Positions 23,966 through 34,355 of a DNA stretch of 64,000 bases are shown here, in pieces. The notes beneath the pieces are model-generated. The model was not told the DNA's origin. It saw only the letters and a list, made by a program, of their open reading frames with translations, and ran no database searches. The stretch's first letter is position 1; each line of letters begins with the position of its first letter. The DNA comes from Thunnus maccoyii (taxonomy: Eukaryota; Chordata; Actinopteri; Scombriformes; Scombridae): positions 23,384,725 to 23,448,724 of the forward strand of contig NC_056553.1 of the NCBI RefSeq assembly GCF_910596095.1, read 5' to 3'. A program made the translations under genes and the position numbers.

Positions 23966-24229
23966 GTAAGTCAGTTCAGCTCAGCCTGATCCTCATTCCC
24001 ACAAACATCGGATTTGAGCTCCTTGGAGGTTCTCAGTTAAAGGGATTGTTTTCTAGCTCTCCTTATTTCCATGCCTTATAGAAGCATATATGCAGAATTG
24101 AATAGCTCTTATATACTACTATATATTTTCAAAAGATTGATAATTTTACAATTTCAATTTCATACTGACTGCATTGTTGCATCATGTTGTGAATGCTGTG
24201 TATGACGGTTGCATTTGTGTTTCTGACAG
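23966..24229 (+). other. intron in the 5' UTR of receptor 2
   Basis: Donor GGCG|GTAAGTCAG and acceptor TTTCTGACAG|A at the same relative places as in receptor 1. The intron is 264 bp against 265 bp there and ends 27 bp before the ATG. Confidence 0.7.
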
Positions 24230-24256
24230 ATTTCCCTGCTAACGTTTGAGGAGAAG

Positions 24257-27200
24257 ATGGAATCAACAACTCCTCCTTATTTAAACTTAATCTATTGCTT
24301 TGGCGAGTATGAGTATGACAATGAGCCACTGGCTGGACTATGTAGTAGTGATGGTGAAAACTTACTGGGAGCTCAACTGTCCACCATTTACTACTTCATG
24401 TTTCTCTTCAGTCTCTTTGGCAATGGGCTGGTCCTGGTCATCATCCATCGGTGAGTAGACAAACAAAACTCTTAAATTCAAACAAATTATTGGTTAAGCA
24501 GTTTAAAGCAATTAGAGGTAGCAAATGTACAATTTGTAAACTTGTAAAATACACACAATCCTTACTATATATATTTATATATATATCTGTGAATTACAGT
24601 GTAATTGAAATAGTCTACAAAGAGTAAATGAAAGTTGTAATCTTTACAGTTTAACATCAATTGTGATTTAATACTACAGATCCCAGAATTCTGGGAAATC
24701 AGACACCAGCCATTTTTCCATTAACCTAACGTCCTCAATTTCGCAAAATGTTTTTACGCTTGCTTGAGGTGGATTTTGGAAATGCTGAAAAAGAGTTTAT
24801 GTGCAAATTGGGTGATGGAAATTTATTTGTCAAATAAATAATGACGTAGCAAATGTTTTACTCACATGATCAGCTGTTTCTGCTCTCGGCGTCTTCCGGC
24901 CTCTCCAGATAGCATGATGTATGTTTAATACTAGCTGACATGAAAGAACGATGACAACTTGCCCAATTGAAACAAATTCCTGAAGACCTCACTCCATTTT
25001 TCTCTCGCTAAGGCAATATAACTATTTTTTTTGGTTTCTGCTTGGCAACCTCTACTGGCAACCTTTACAACCATTACTGGCAGATTATTTAAGCATATAC
25101 CTCCATTTACTGATGAAACTACGTGTTGTGTAACCTAGTTTATTTGCTTCAAACCAGTTGATAGAAACGCACTTAATTCGTATTTTCCTTTTTGCGACAT
25201 TTCAAAAGTTCGCTTAAAATTATCTTGCGAATCTAATGGAAACATGGCTAATGAAATCATGGTAGGAGCTCCTTATTTTTGTGCCCACTGAGAGAGGAAT
25301 ACTGTAGCTATTCAGTAGGTAAAGTTCCTCTCTCTAAGACCCCTAAGAATTCCTCTACTCTGTCACTGTCTACACCACTGCTCTCTCTCTACCTTTGTGA
25401 GCAAGCAACTGTGAAAATATGTACGATGTTCATGGAAACACAGATGAGATGGTATCCGAAAAGTCTCCTTGGGTCTTGGACTGTAAGAGTGTTTATAATA
25501 CAGCATATTACAGAGGGTCGAAGAGATGTTATGTCAACTGCATGCTGACAAAGGTGAGAGCTCAAGAGAAGTAAAGAGCCAATTTCTATTTCTATTTCTA
25601 TGTCTATTGGACCATTCATAGCTCAGAGATTACAAATGAAATCTCTAAACCAGCCTCATTTCCTTTTATCACAAAGCGTAGTTGATTTTTGTTGATGGTT
25701 CAAAAGCCAATCGACAAAAATCAACAGTTTCAGTGCAGCTTTTTCAAGCACAGGCAGAATTGGAATGAAATGAAATCAATATCAATAATGGTCCTTGATG
25801 CATTAACCTCTGTAAATGATAGACAATCGCATATGATACACAAAATCTTAGAAAGACAGAAAGTTTTGACAACAGTAAGCAAATAGCTCAATAACAAGTG
25901 ATGATAATCAACACACCGTGGACTGATTTCTATGTGAAGGCACCAGGTCACTTCCATGGAAGTGATGTTTTTGTACACTCAGAGAGCCTTGCCTCCCTCC
26001 TGCTAACGTTAACAAACAACCGGCATGACAACACAACAAAAACGGTGCTATCCGTCAAACCTCTGTCAACCACAACACATTTCACAATAAAACACCCCTG
26101 CAATGACAAATCGCCCACTCCTGAGCACGAGCAGCTAAAATATTATTTCCTGAACAAATGAGCAGAAAACAAGCTCCAGAGTGATAGCAGAACATAGCTT
26201 ACCCCTTTTCGTTTTTCCTGTTGGTAGTCCAGGGGTCGTGATAATCACACTTTTCACAACTAAACCGCAGCGTGTTGGTCCCCAGCCAAAGCCAAAACTG
26301 AATGGGAGTGAGAGATGCTTTGCTGAATCATGGTGCACAACATTAGAGATCTTTTATTTAATTATGAGAAGTGTATGGGAGGAAATATACATCATCTGCA
26401 ATAGTCTTGCCCTGCAAGCACACAGGGGCGAGCACCAGGATATTGACCACAGCTTATTTAACAGCCACAGGTGTCACTGATGAGAGGGAATTTCTGATTC
26501 TTACATATAGAACCTTTAAAGGAACATGAAATTTGTTGTTAATCTTGTAATGGTAGTAATAGCAAGATTGTGTCCGAAAAATTTGATTTATTTTATACTG
26601 TTTGGCAGAAACATAACCTTTGTCTGGATAAATTCACTTTGGTTGAGGTTAGACCTAACCAAGAGGCATGCTTACAATGACATTGCTTACATGCTGATGT
26701 TAAGCAAGTATAATGTTAACTATGGTCACCACCTTAATTTAGCATGTTAACATGTGCTATTTTGCATTAATGACAGTGTCATTAGTTCTGAGGTGTTTGG
26801 TCAAAAAATGAAGTACTGGTCAAATTGAAATACTTGTTGGCACTAGATTCCTTTACAGACTACTGTACATCTGGGTGGCACTCTCAGGCAGATTCATTTC
26901 ATGTATTTTCAACTTTGATGGCAAATTTGTCAACTCACATTACTTATCACATTAAACGTCCACATGTTGCACTCAATCCTGCACAGCTGCACAATGTGCA
27001 CAAAAAACTGAACTGAGAGAATTGTGTAACATTGAATGAGTGAACTTCCTCTATTTCAGGACTCTACAGTATGACCTGTCACTCAGCAGATTTCAAAGCA
27101 GTTTATCTAGTTGTCACACTTCACTAAAATTGATGCTAAAGATGTTCAGATTTACTTCACTGCCACCAACCAATCCACAGTTTGGAAGTTATTGCAAAAT

Positions 27201-28121
27201 ATTACTGTCAAAAATGCTTGTGTGACCCATAGTCTCTGTTTTAAATGGCCACTTCTTAGGTTTGAGAAGCTGACCACTGTGACCAACATCTTGCTGCTGA
27301 ACCTAGTGGTGTCCTCCCTGATCTTCGTGAGCAGCCTTCCCTTCTTGGGAGTCTACAAGCAGCTCTCCTACTGGATCTTTGGCGAAGTAATGTGTAAGAT
27401 TGTAGGCAGTGTCTACTACCTGGGCTTCTACAGTTCTGTCCTGTTTCTAACTCTCCTAACCTTCGACCGACACCTTGCTGTCGTTTACTCCTTGCATGTG
27501 TCGCAAGTGAGGAATCAACGCTATGCGCTGCTCTCCTGTGCTGTGGTGTGGCTGGTCAGTGGTCTGGCATGCATCCCAAAGATGATTCTCCACACAACTT
27601 TTTCTACTCTCATCAACAATAAAACGTTCTGTCAGGAATATCCTCTTAACACAACGCCTATTGATGACAAGCTAAGAGCATCTGGATTTTACCTTCAACT
27701 TTTCCTTTTCTTGCTCTTTCCTCTGATTGTTATTGTGTACTGCTATGTTAGGATTGCTATCATTGTCGTATCATCCAAGACAGTTACCAAGTTCAAGACA
27801 GTCAGGCTGATATTTGTCATTGTCCTGTTGTTTTTTATATGCTGGACCCCATTCAATGTTTTACTACTGATTGATGATGAAGACCTGTCCTGTAAGGAAA
27901 AGCAGAAGAGGGGTTATGCACTTCAAGTCACTCGTGACATTGCCCACATTTACTTCTGCATCAGTCCCATCTTCTATACATTTGTTGGGAGAAAATTCCA
28001 GAACTACTTCAGACAGCTGCTGGTGAAACGCTTCCCAGGGTTAAAGAAGCATATTTCTGTCAGTCCGGTCAGCAGAACTAGTATGTCCACGAACAGTACA
28101 CCATATGTTGAGTTGAGTTGA
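24257..28121 (+). CDS. chemokine receptor (CC/XC type), copy 2, 351 aa
   Basis: The coding exons are 24257-24450 and 27260-28121, joined in the same phase-2 Arg codon as copy 1 (CG|GTGAGT, CTTCTTAG|G). The intron is 2809 bp because of inserted DNA. From CSSDGENLLG onward TM1 is the same as in copy 1. TM4 and TM5 and the segments around them (RNQRYALLSC, ASGFYLQLFL) are also unchanged. The first 28 residues are almost wholly different and carry the sulfation-type FGEYEYDNE. Signature residues are S84 at 2.50, DRH at 134-136, CWTP in TM6, Arg in place of Glu at 7.39 and S300 in SPxxY. ECL3 is shorter (IDDEDLSC) and lacks the Asp run of copy 1. The C-tail keeps FPGLKKHISVS and ends VELS. It is intact, with no stops, and is expected to be a plasma-membrane chemokine sensor, ligand unknown. 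Confidence 0.92.
24708..25249. mobile_element. 542-bp inverted-repeat element in the receptor 2 intron
   Basis: The left end AGCCATTTTTCCATTAAC and the right end, read inverted, AGCCATGTTTCCATTAGA match at 14 of 18 bases. Receptor 1's intron continues without this block, so it is an insertion made after duplication. No transposase frame is present. No convincing target duplication was seen, so the superfamily is undetermined. Confidence 0.65.
25250..26515. other. further insertion in the receptor 2 intron, unrecognised
   Basis: This DNA is also absent from receptor 1's intron, whose alignment resumes near 8530/26521 (GAACATGAAATTTGTT). It contains a short TTTCTA tandem (25585-25605) and open frames of fewer than 100 codons with no known domain. 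No inverted ends were found, so it may be one or several decayed insertions. Confidence 0.4.
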
Positions 28122-31020
28122 GTTTTAGGGATAGGGACCCCTTTGTATCTCAGGCCTGCCATGTGTTGAACAAACCATGGTTTTACAAGCAACAGAAGGA
28201 AGTATGTTAAGGTGGAAAGCGATGACATGAGTAGGGATATCATTTTGCCTATTTCAGAAGTAAAGCCGAAATATAAACTATAACAACATCCATATGTCAG
28301 TTAGTTATGTTGCTAATTTCACCTTTCTTAAGCAGGTGAGAACATGTTTTGAAAGTTTGTTGTCCAGCCCAAAACAAAGCTGCTACCTCTTCATCATGAC
28401 CATGCCATCATGACATATGTAAATGTGGACAGAAGAGGTATGTTTAGCTCAGCTATGGGAAGAGATGGATCCCTACAGAAAAGCACATCATTCCTTCTTT
28501 GTATATACAGTATTTACAGACTTTTTGTCAACTATTTGAGCTTGATTCTCCAGTGATTTTTAAGGTTTTCTTAAGGTTTCATTAAGGTTAATTTACAAAC
28601 TAGTTTGGGAGACCTTCTGTCCTCTAGTGTTCATAAGTTTATAAATAACACTTAGATTTAAAGTGAATGTTCTAAGGGTTACTGGGTTCTGGTTGTGGTT
28701 ATGGTTAACCATAAAAATAATCTAATAATCAGCATCTGCACAGTATTCACGCCTGTGCCTGTATATGTGTCAGACCACACTTAGTTATGCACCACAGTGC
28801 CACAATCATGATTTATTTTGTATACACTGTTCTTTCAAATTTTGCACCCAATATTACAGTTAACTGCATCACCTCTGTGTGACAGAATGTAAAAGTTGGG
28901 CTGTTGAACAAAGTTAAGGATCAATAGTTCCTTAATCCTTACATAGTTGAGCAAATGTTAAAACTCTTTGTAAAGGACTTTTGGATGTTATAGAACATTT
29001 TGAAGAAAAAAAAAGGCTGATTAAGTGTAAGAATTGGCATTATGATAAGAGCACTATTTTGAACACCAGACAGTGGAGCTTTCGTTGCATCCAAATAAAG
29101 TCCAAATTTGAGAGGAAGGAAAAAAAGTCCCGCTGTAAAGAATGAATAGCAGTTTTAGCACAAAGTAATGCTTCCTTTTTTTTTGCAAGTGGGAGGAAAG
29201 AGGAAGTGGAGTCTTGAGCAACAGAAATTCAGCAGATGGGATGGGGGATGTGAGTGATAGCTCAATGTTGAAACACCTTTTTCACCAGTAGCCAGGCAGG
29301 TGACAGAAATGATTAATAATATAAAAATATGTGCACACACTCATCCAGTAGGGCCAATAAGAGAGCTACATTAGCTGCAGAGTGAGTCTGCAGTGTTTAC
29401 AGACTATAAAAAAGGACAATACTTTGTACATACACAACAGTCCTGATACAGCTCAAAAAAGGAATTCTGTGCAGTTTGGTACAAATGGAAAAAAGTTGAG
29501 TTTAGTTGGTAAGGACACACTCAATATTATATATATGTATATAATGTGCTGTAACTGGGACCAGAGAGCGACTCTCTTCTGTGATGTAATATGATGCGTT
29601 GTTGAAAAAAAAAAAGTTAATTTCAAGGCCGATGCTCAAAATGCTAACTTTTTAGACTTAATTTCGGCTTTTATGTCTCATTAAATTAATGAAATCATAA
29701 ATTAACCTTTCACAGGATAACTTTCATGATACATGAACTATAAATCCAGTATATATATATAAAAAAAGAGATGCTCTTTAAGTCTATAGGAGTTCATAAA
29801 ATCTACTACTTTTGTTGTGCAACATCCTCTGGCACATAAAATTTTCTATGAGATGTGCCATATTCTTTGTGTGGAACACATAAAGATGGCTGGCAGTGCA
29901 ACGCAGGCAAAAAACAAAAGTGGAAGTTAGTGAACTGTGACCCGGAGAGGTTGCAAAATCACAGTTGAGCCCTGTATTGTCATTCCCTCACCAAACATAC
30001 TGTATGTTCCTAGCTCCATGATTCAGGGATCAGCAGATGAAGGGAAGGAGCTCACCACATTAGTTTTTGGGTTTTCTCAACTGTATGATCCTTGTCCTCG
30101 CCACGTGGATACCATGTGATACCAACAGCATAATTAGGAATTAGAAATAATAATGTCAACAATGTGCAAAATGTTTGCTATTGAGACTTTTAGCACTATT
30201 ATAAAGTGAATACACCCAAAGAACCTGCAACAGCAGCCAAAGATGCACTGAAATCTGGTCGGGGGAAATAGTAATATCTCTTCTGTCTCAATGTGGCCCA
30301 TGAAGTGTTATTCTGTATCACGAAGAAGTCGGTGAGGGTGTGTTGAAAATGATGTTGAAGTTACTGTCTGTTTTGTGTAATCGTTTTTTTTGGTATGTCT
30401 TGATATATTAATCTCTGTGTTTCAATGTTTCAGTTTTTATCATAACTTATACTGTATGAAATTTTAAATATGAATAATTGTAAAAGGAAAACAAAACAAA
30501 ATAAATACAATGATCCAATATTACAGTGAACTGCATCACCTCTGTGTGACAGAATGTAAAAGTTGGGCTGTTGAACAAAGTTAAGGATCCATAGTTCCTT
30601 AATCCTTACATAGTTGAGCAAATGTTAAAACTCTTTGTAAAGGACTTTTGGATGTTATAGAACATTTTGAAGAAAAAAAAAAGGCTGATGAAGTGTAAGA
30701 ATTTACATTATGAGAAGAGCACTTTGTTGAACACCAGACAGTGGAGCTTTCGCTGCATCCAAATAAAGTCCAAAACAATGAATCAAGCATGTATAATCAT
30801 TGTCCAGTCACTTTCCATGCCTGTAAGTATATCTGATCTGATTTTTGGTTTGGTTGGTTTAATCTTGTGTTGTTTATGGTTTTTTATTAGTTGTGTTTAT
30901 GAAGAATCATGTCCTTTTAAAAAGAAAGTTGATATTTTACAGTGATGATTCATTCTTTGTTAAGTTTCATATAAAACACTTTTTACTTTGAAATAAAACA
31001 GTGAAAAAGCAGCACCAAAA
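28122..31020 (+). repeat. 3' flank of receptor unit 2 with internal duplication
   Basis: Positions 28122-29103 and 30774-31020 together match 10422-11657. The intervening DNA (29104-30773) includes a second copy of 28848-29103 at 30513-30773, so the unit-1-like sequence resumes after a partial repeat of itself. No gene was recognised in 29104-30132. A further ATG-initiated frame of 92 codons at 30667-30945 is the counterpart of the non-coding frames in the other units. Confidence 0.7.
30133..30518 (+). repeat. 386-bp direct repeat, copy C
   Basis: It starts ATTAGGAATTAGAAATAATA and ends ATACAATGATCCAA. It is matched over the same length by 31021-31406 with only a handful of substitutions by eye (for example ATCTGGTC against ATGTGGTG). 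No coding frame or inverted ends were found. Confidence 0.9.
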
Positions 31021-31406
31021 ATTAGGAATTAGAAATAATAATGTCAACAATGTGCAAAATGTTTGCTATTGAGACTTTTAGCACTATTATAAAGTGAATA
31101 CACCCAAAGAACCTGCAACAGCAGCCAAAGATGCACTGAAATGTGGTGGGGGGAAATAGTAATATCTCTTCTGTCTCAATGTGGCCCATGAGGTGTTATT
31201 CTGTATCACGAAAAAGTCGGTGAGGGTGTGTTGAAAATGATGTTGAAGTTACTGTCTGTTTTGTGTAATCGTTTTTTTTGGTATGTCTTGATATATTAAT
31301 CTCTGTGTTTCAATGTTTCAGTTTTTATTATAACTTATACTGTATGAAATTTTAAATATGAATAATTGTAAAAGGAAAACAAAACAAAATAAATACAATG
31401 ATCCAA
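31021..31406 (+). repeat. 386-bp direct repeat, copy C'
   Basis: Second copy of 30133-30518. Its left edge cuts the receptor 3' flank homology abruptly (CACCAAAA|ATTAGG, where units 0 and 1 continue AGGGAG). It therefore marks the right end of the receptor-unit homology in the window. Confidence 0.9.
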
Positions 31407-32128
31407 CCTTTCAAAGTCATGGTTGTCAGCAGAAAAAGTAGCGTTACTACACTAATTTTTACTTCCATTTTTTACTTTGTTCAGAGGGAGACTGCACAAC
31501 AATTGTGAAAAACCTCAGACACACAAAAATGAAAATATATGAAAGTGTACAAAAGAAGCTTGAGTATTTATGACCCTTTAACAAAGGCCCAGGACGACAT
31601 CATTTAACATCAGGTGACAGTTTACAGCCTACCAGGCTTACAAACAACCAGCCAGGCAGCTCCCCCAGTATACAGTCAGACAGCTCCACCAGTGGCCTGC
31701 AGCCAGCACCTACAGCCATCAGTCTGTCAGTCAGCTCACCAGGCAGCTCATGAGCTTGTCAGCTGGCCAGCAAACCAGAACTGCAGGCAGCCAACCAGTA
31801 AGGCAGCCCCCCCAGCAGCGTGAGCTCTCCAAGCAGCTAATCAGCCAGTCAGCTCTCCCTGCAGCAGTTACTGTAATATTGAGGCCACAGCCAGATCTCA
31901 CCAGTGTTAATTTTTGTCAACAAAAATTTTGACAATAAGTATTTGTTTAAGGTCTTTTATTTCATGGCTAAATTGTTACAACAATAAAAATGAAAATATA
32001 TTGACAACAAAAATTGCGGCGAAATCTCTGTTCATTATGCCCTGATGAGTAGAGGCGACACGAAATAGCTCGCTTAGTTTGGGCAGACAATCTAGATAAT
32101 AGTAGTCATCTCAAAGTACTAGTTTCGT

Positions 32129-32161
<33 letters not shown>

Positions 32162-32748
32162 CGTCCTAAATGTCTTATTAATTCATTGATTTTAAACCAA
32201 CTACAATTTTCAGTGAGTGACTAAGCCTAAGACTAAATTTAAAATTCTTGTCAAAATTAACCCTGGAGGTTACATCCTGGTCTCAAGCAAACCATCCTGA
32301 TAAGTCATTTTTCCTTATTTAAGGAATTCTCATCCTTCAAGACATTAAAGTCAATTATGAGACAGAGAAGCAAGCTAATGAGTAGATTTCTAATTGTTGC
32401 TAATTCTGGGTTATTTGTATAATCTGTTTGTACAATCCAGATATGGTCAAGTGACCCACTAATATGAACTTGAAAATAAAACAGACTTAAGAATGAAACA
32501 CTAACAACAAAGCTGATGCATTCATCTCACCACTTTTTTCATGCAATTTAATTTGTTTCCTTGTAACTTACTGTATTAACCAAAGATCCTGTCATGTCTT
32601 GACTAACGTAGGTCAGAGTAGATGGACTGGACTGCTGACAGAAAGAAGATAAAAGTGCAGATATTTCCAGCTTTAGGATGCTGATCATGAACTGCTACGT
32701 CCCCTCTTCGAGACCTTTGTTGAAACTCTCACTGCCTTGTTGGGGACT
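31407..32748. other. CAG/CAGC-rich stretch and (CA)n; no gene
   Basis: Positions 31620-31870 are built of loosely repeated CAGCCAGC, CAGGCAGC and CAGTCAG words, which give a Gln/Pro/Ala-rich open frame of 69 codons. This is cryptic simple sequence rather than a recognised protein. A (CA)n run lies at 32133-32161. The remainder shows no recognisable feature. Confidence 0.5.
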
Positions 32749-34355
32749 GCCCATTATTCCGAAACCCAAATAATCCGAAAAATGTCCCATTGGACCGAAA
32801 GCCCATTAGTCCATCCATTAGACCAGTTATCCCAAAAGCAAAAGCCCACTGCTCCAAAGGCCCATTGCTCCGAAAATACACACTCTGGAATTGTTTGACT
32901 CTAGTGACTGCAGTGGTAGGTACCAGATCAGCTTAGCCTGCCAGATTGGCTCGGGGTCCTAGCTGTGTGTTCTGCAGAGTAGTGATGACATACTTCCTTG
33001 TAGTCTTTGTTTGTTAGCTAACATTAGCTGGCTAACTAATCTAATTTCAGAATATTGTCCTTTACAAAATTCCATGAAGTATGTTTGTTTTTTTGGAGTT
33101 AGTGTGTGTCTTGTTATGGAGAATTTATCCGTTTTTTGGGTTCTAGCATACATGCTACAGGTAAACATTCCGGATGGAAGAATTATTGTTCCACATGTCG
33201 GCGTAAGTGGATTATTAAACTGTTTTGACAGTAATGGTTTGGGTCGTAGCATATTCTTCATATGACTGCGTGCATCGAACAATAAGGTCTGTACTGTGAC
33301 AGTTCGGGGTTTGTGGGAAAGACTCTTAATTAGAATATTGTATTAAGAGACAGGTGGTAGATTTGAATGCTGACAAAAGAGGGCAAACTACTGGTTTGTC
33401 ACAGTTTTGCAGCATTTTTGCCTTACTGAATTCCATTTGTGGGTTGCACATGGAATTTGTTGTACTTTTTCTAATAAATAGTGGAGTAGCCCATGTCCCA
33501 GACTGCAGCAGTACATTTATGCCCAGCACAGAATTAAATAAAGAATTAAAAAAATAAAAAGATCTTATGTATAGATGGATCACTGTCTACATTAAATAGA
33601 TCAAACATATTAAAAATCTACATTAAAAATATCTATCTGGTATTATTGCTCCATTAAACAGATCTTGGTCCCCGTTACACAGGTGATACTCCTAAATCAT
33701 AACACATGACTTTGTATGACATGACTTTGAAAGATGATTTATGATTTCTTATAACCCATAAACAGACAATAACTCGGTGAACATGATTTAACATAATGCA
33801 GTATTAATTTTACCTCCATGTAAGGTAAATAAACTTGATGTTTCCCAGATAATGATCATCTTCGATTTCTACTGAGTGAAACATGACACCAAATTCAACA
33901 GAAGACCTCAGTAATATTGAAAAAGTCTTTTTTGTCAGGTAACAGACATTATCAGTGTCTGATAACCAATAATGAGGCACTGCCATTATTTATGGATAGG
34001 CGTTCAGATTAGGCTACCTCTGTTGTCTTTTGCCTCTCATATCTTAGAGTATTTTGACATGCTTGTTAAAAAATTGGTGTGACAACGCTGTGGTTAAGGT
34101 CTGGTTAGGTTTAGGCACAAAAACCACTTGTTTAGGGTTAGAGAAAGATCATGGTTTGGGTTAAAATGATCACTTCAATGTCAAAATACACTAATATATT
34201 AAGAGCAAAAAACTTCAGGGTATTCAGGTGTATTTTTGGAGCAATGGGCCTTCGGAGCGGTGGGCTTTTGTTTTCAGGATAACGTGCCATCAAACTAATG
34301 GGCTTTCAGTCCAGTGGGACATTTTTCAGACTATTGGGGTTTCAGAACAATGGGC
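32749..34355. mobile_element. 1.6-kb non-autonomous element with repeat-built inverted ends
   Basis: The left end (32749-32885) and right end (34229-34355) are inverted copies of about 130 bp. Each is made of degenerate repeats of CCCATTRNTCCGAAA spaced about 20-30 bp apart. Outermost bases are GCCCATT and AATGGGC. The interior has no transposase; it holds short unconserved frames and the repeat at 34076-34150. The inverted ends imply a DNA transposon derivative. The superfamily is undetermined and no clear target duplication was seen. Confidence 0.75.

Noticed and set aside
27111..27259. Open frame extending upstream of receptor 2's second coding exon, giving an apparent 336-aa protein
   Set aside because: The extension lies in the intron, has no ATG, crosses a good CTTCTTAG acceptor, and receptor 1 has different intron sequence and no such open extension. 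The spliced model restores TM1.
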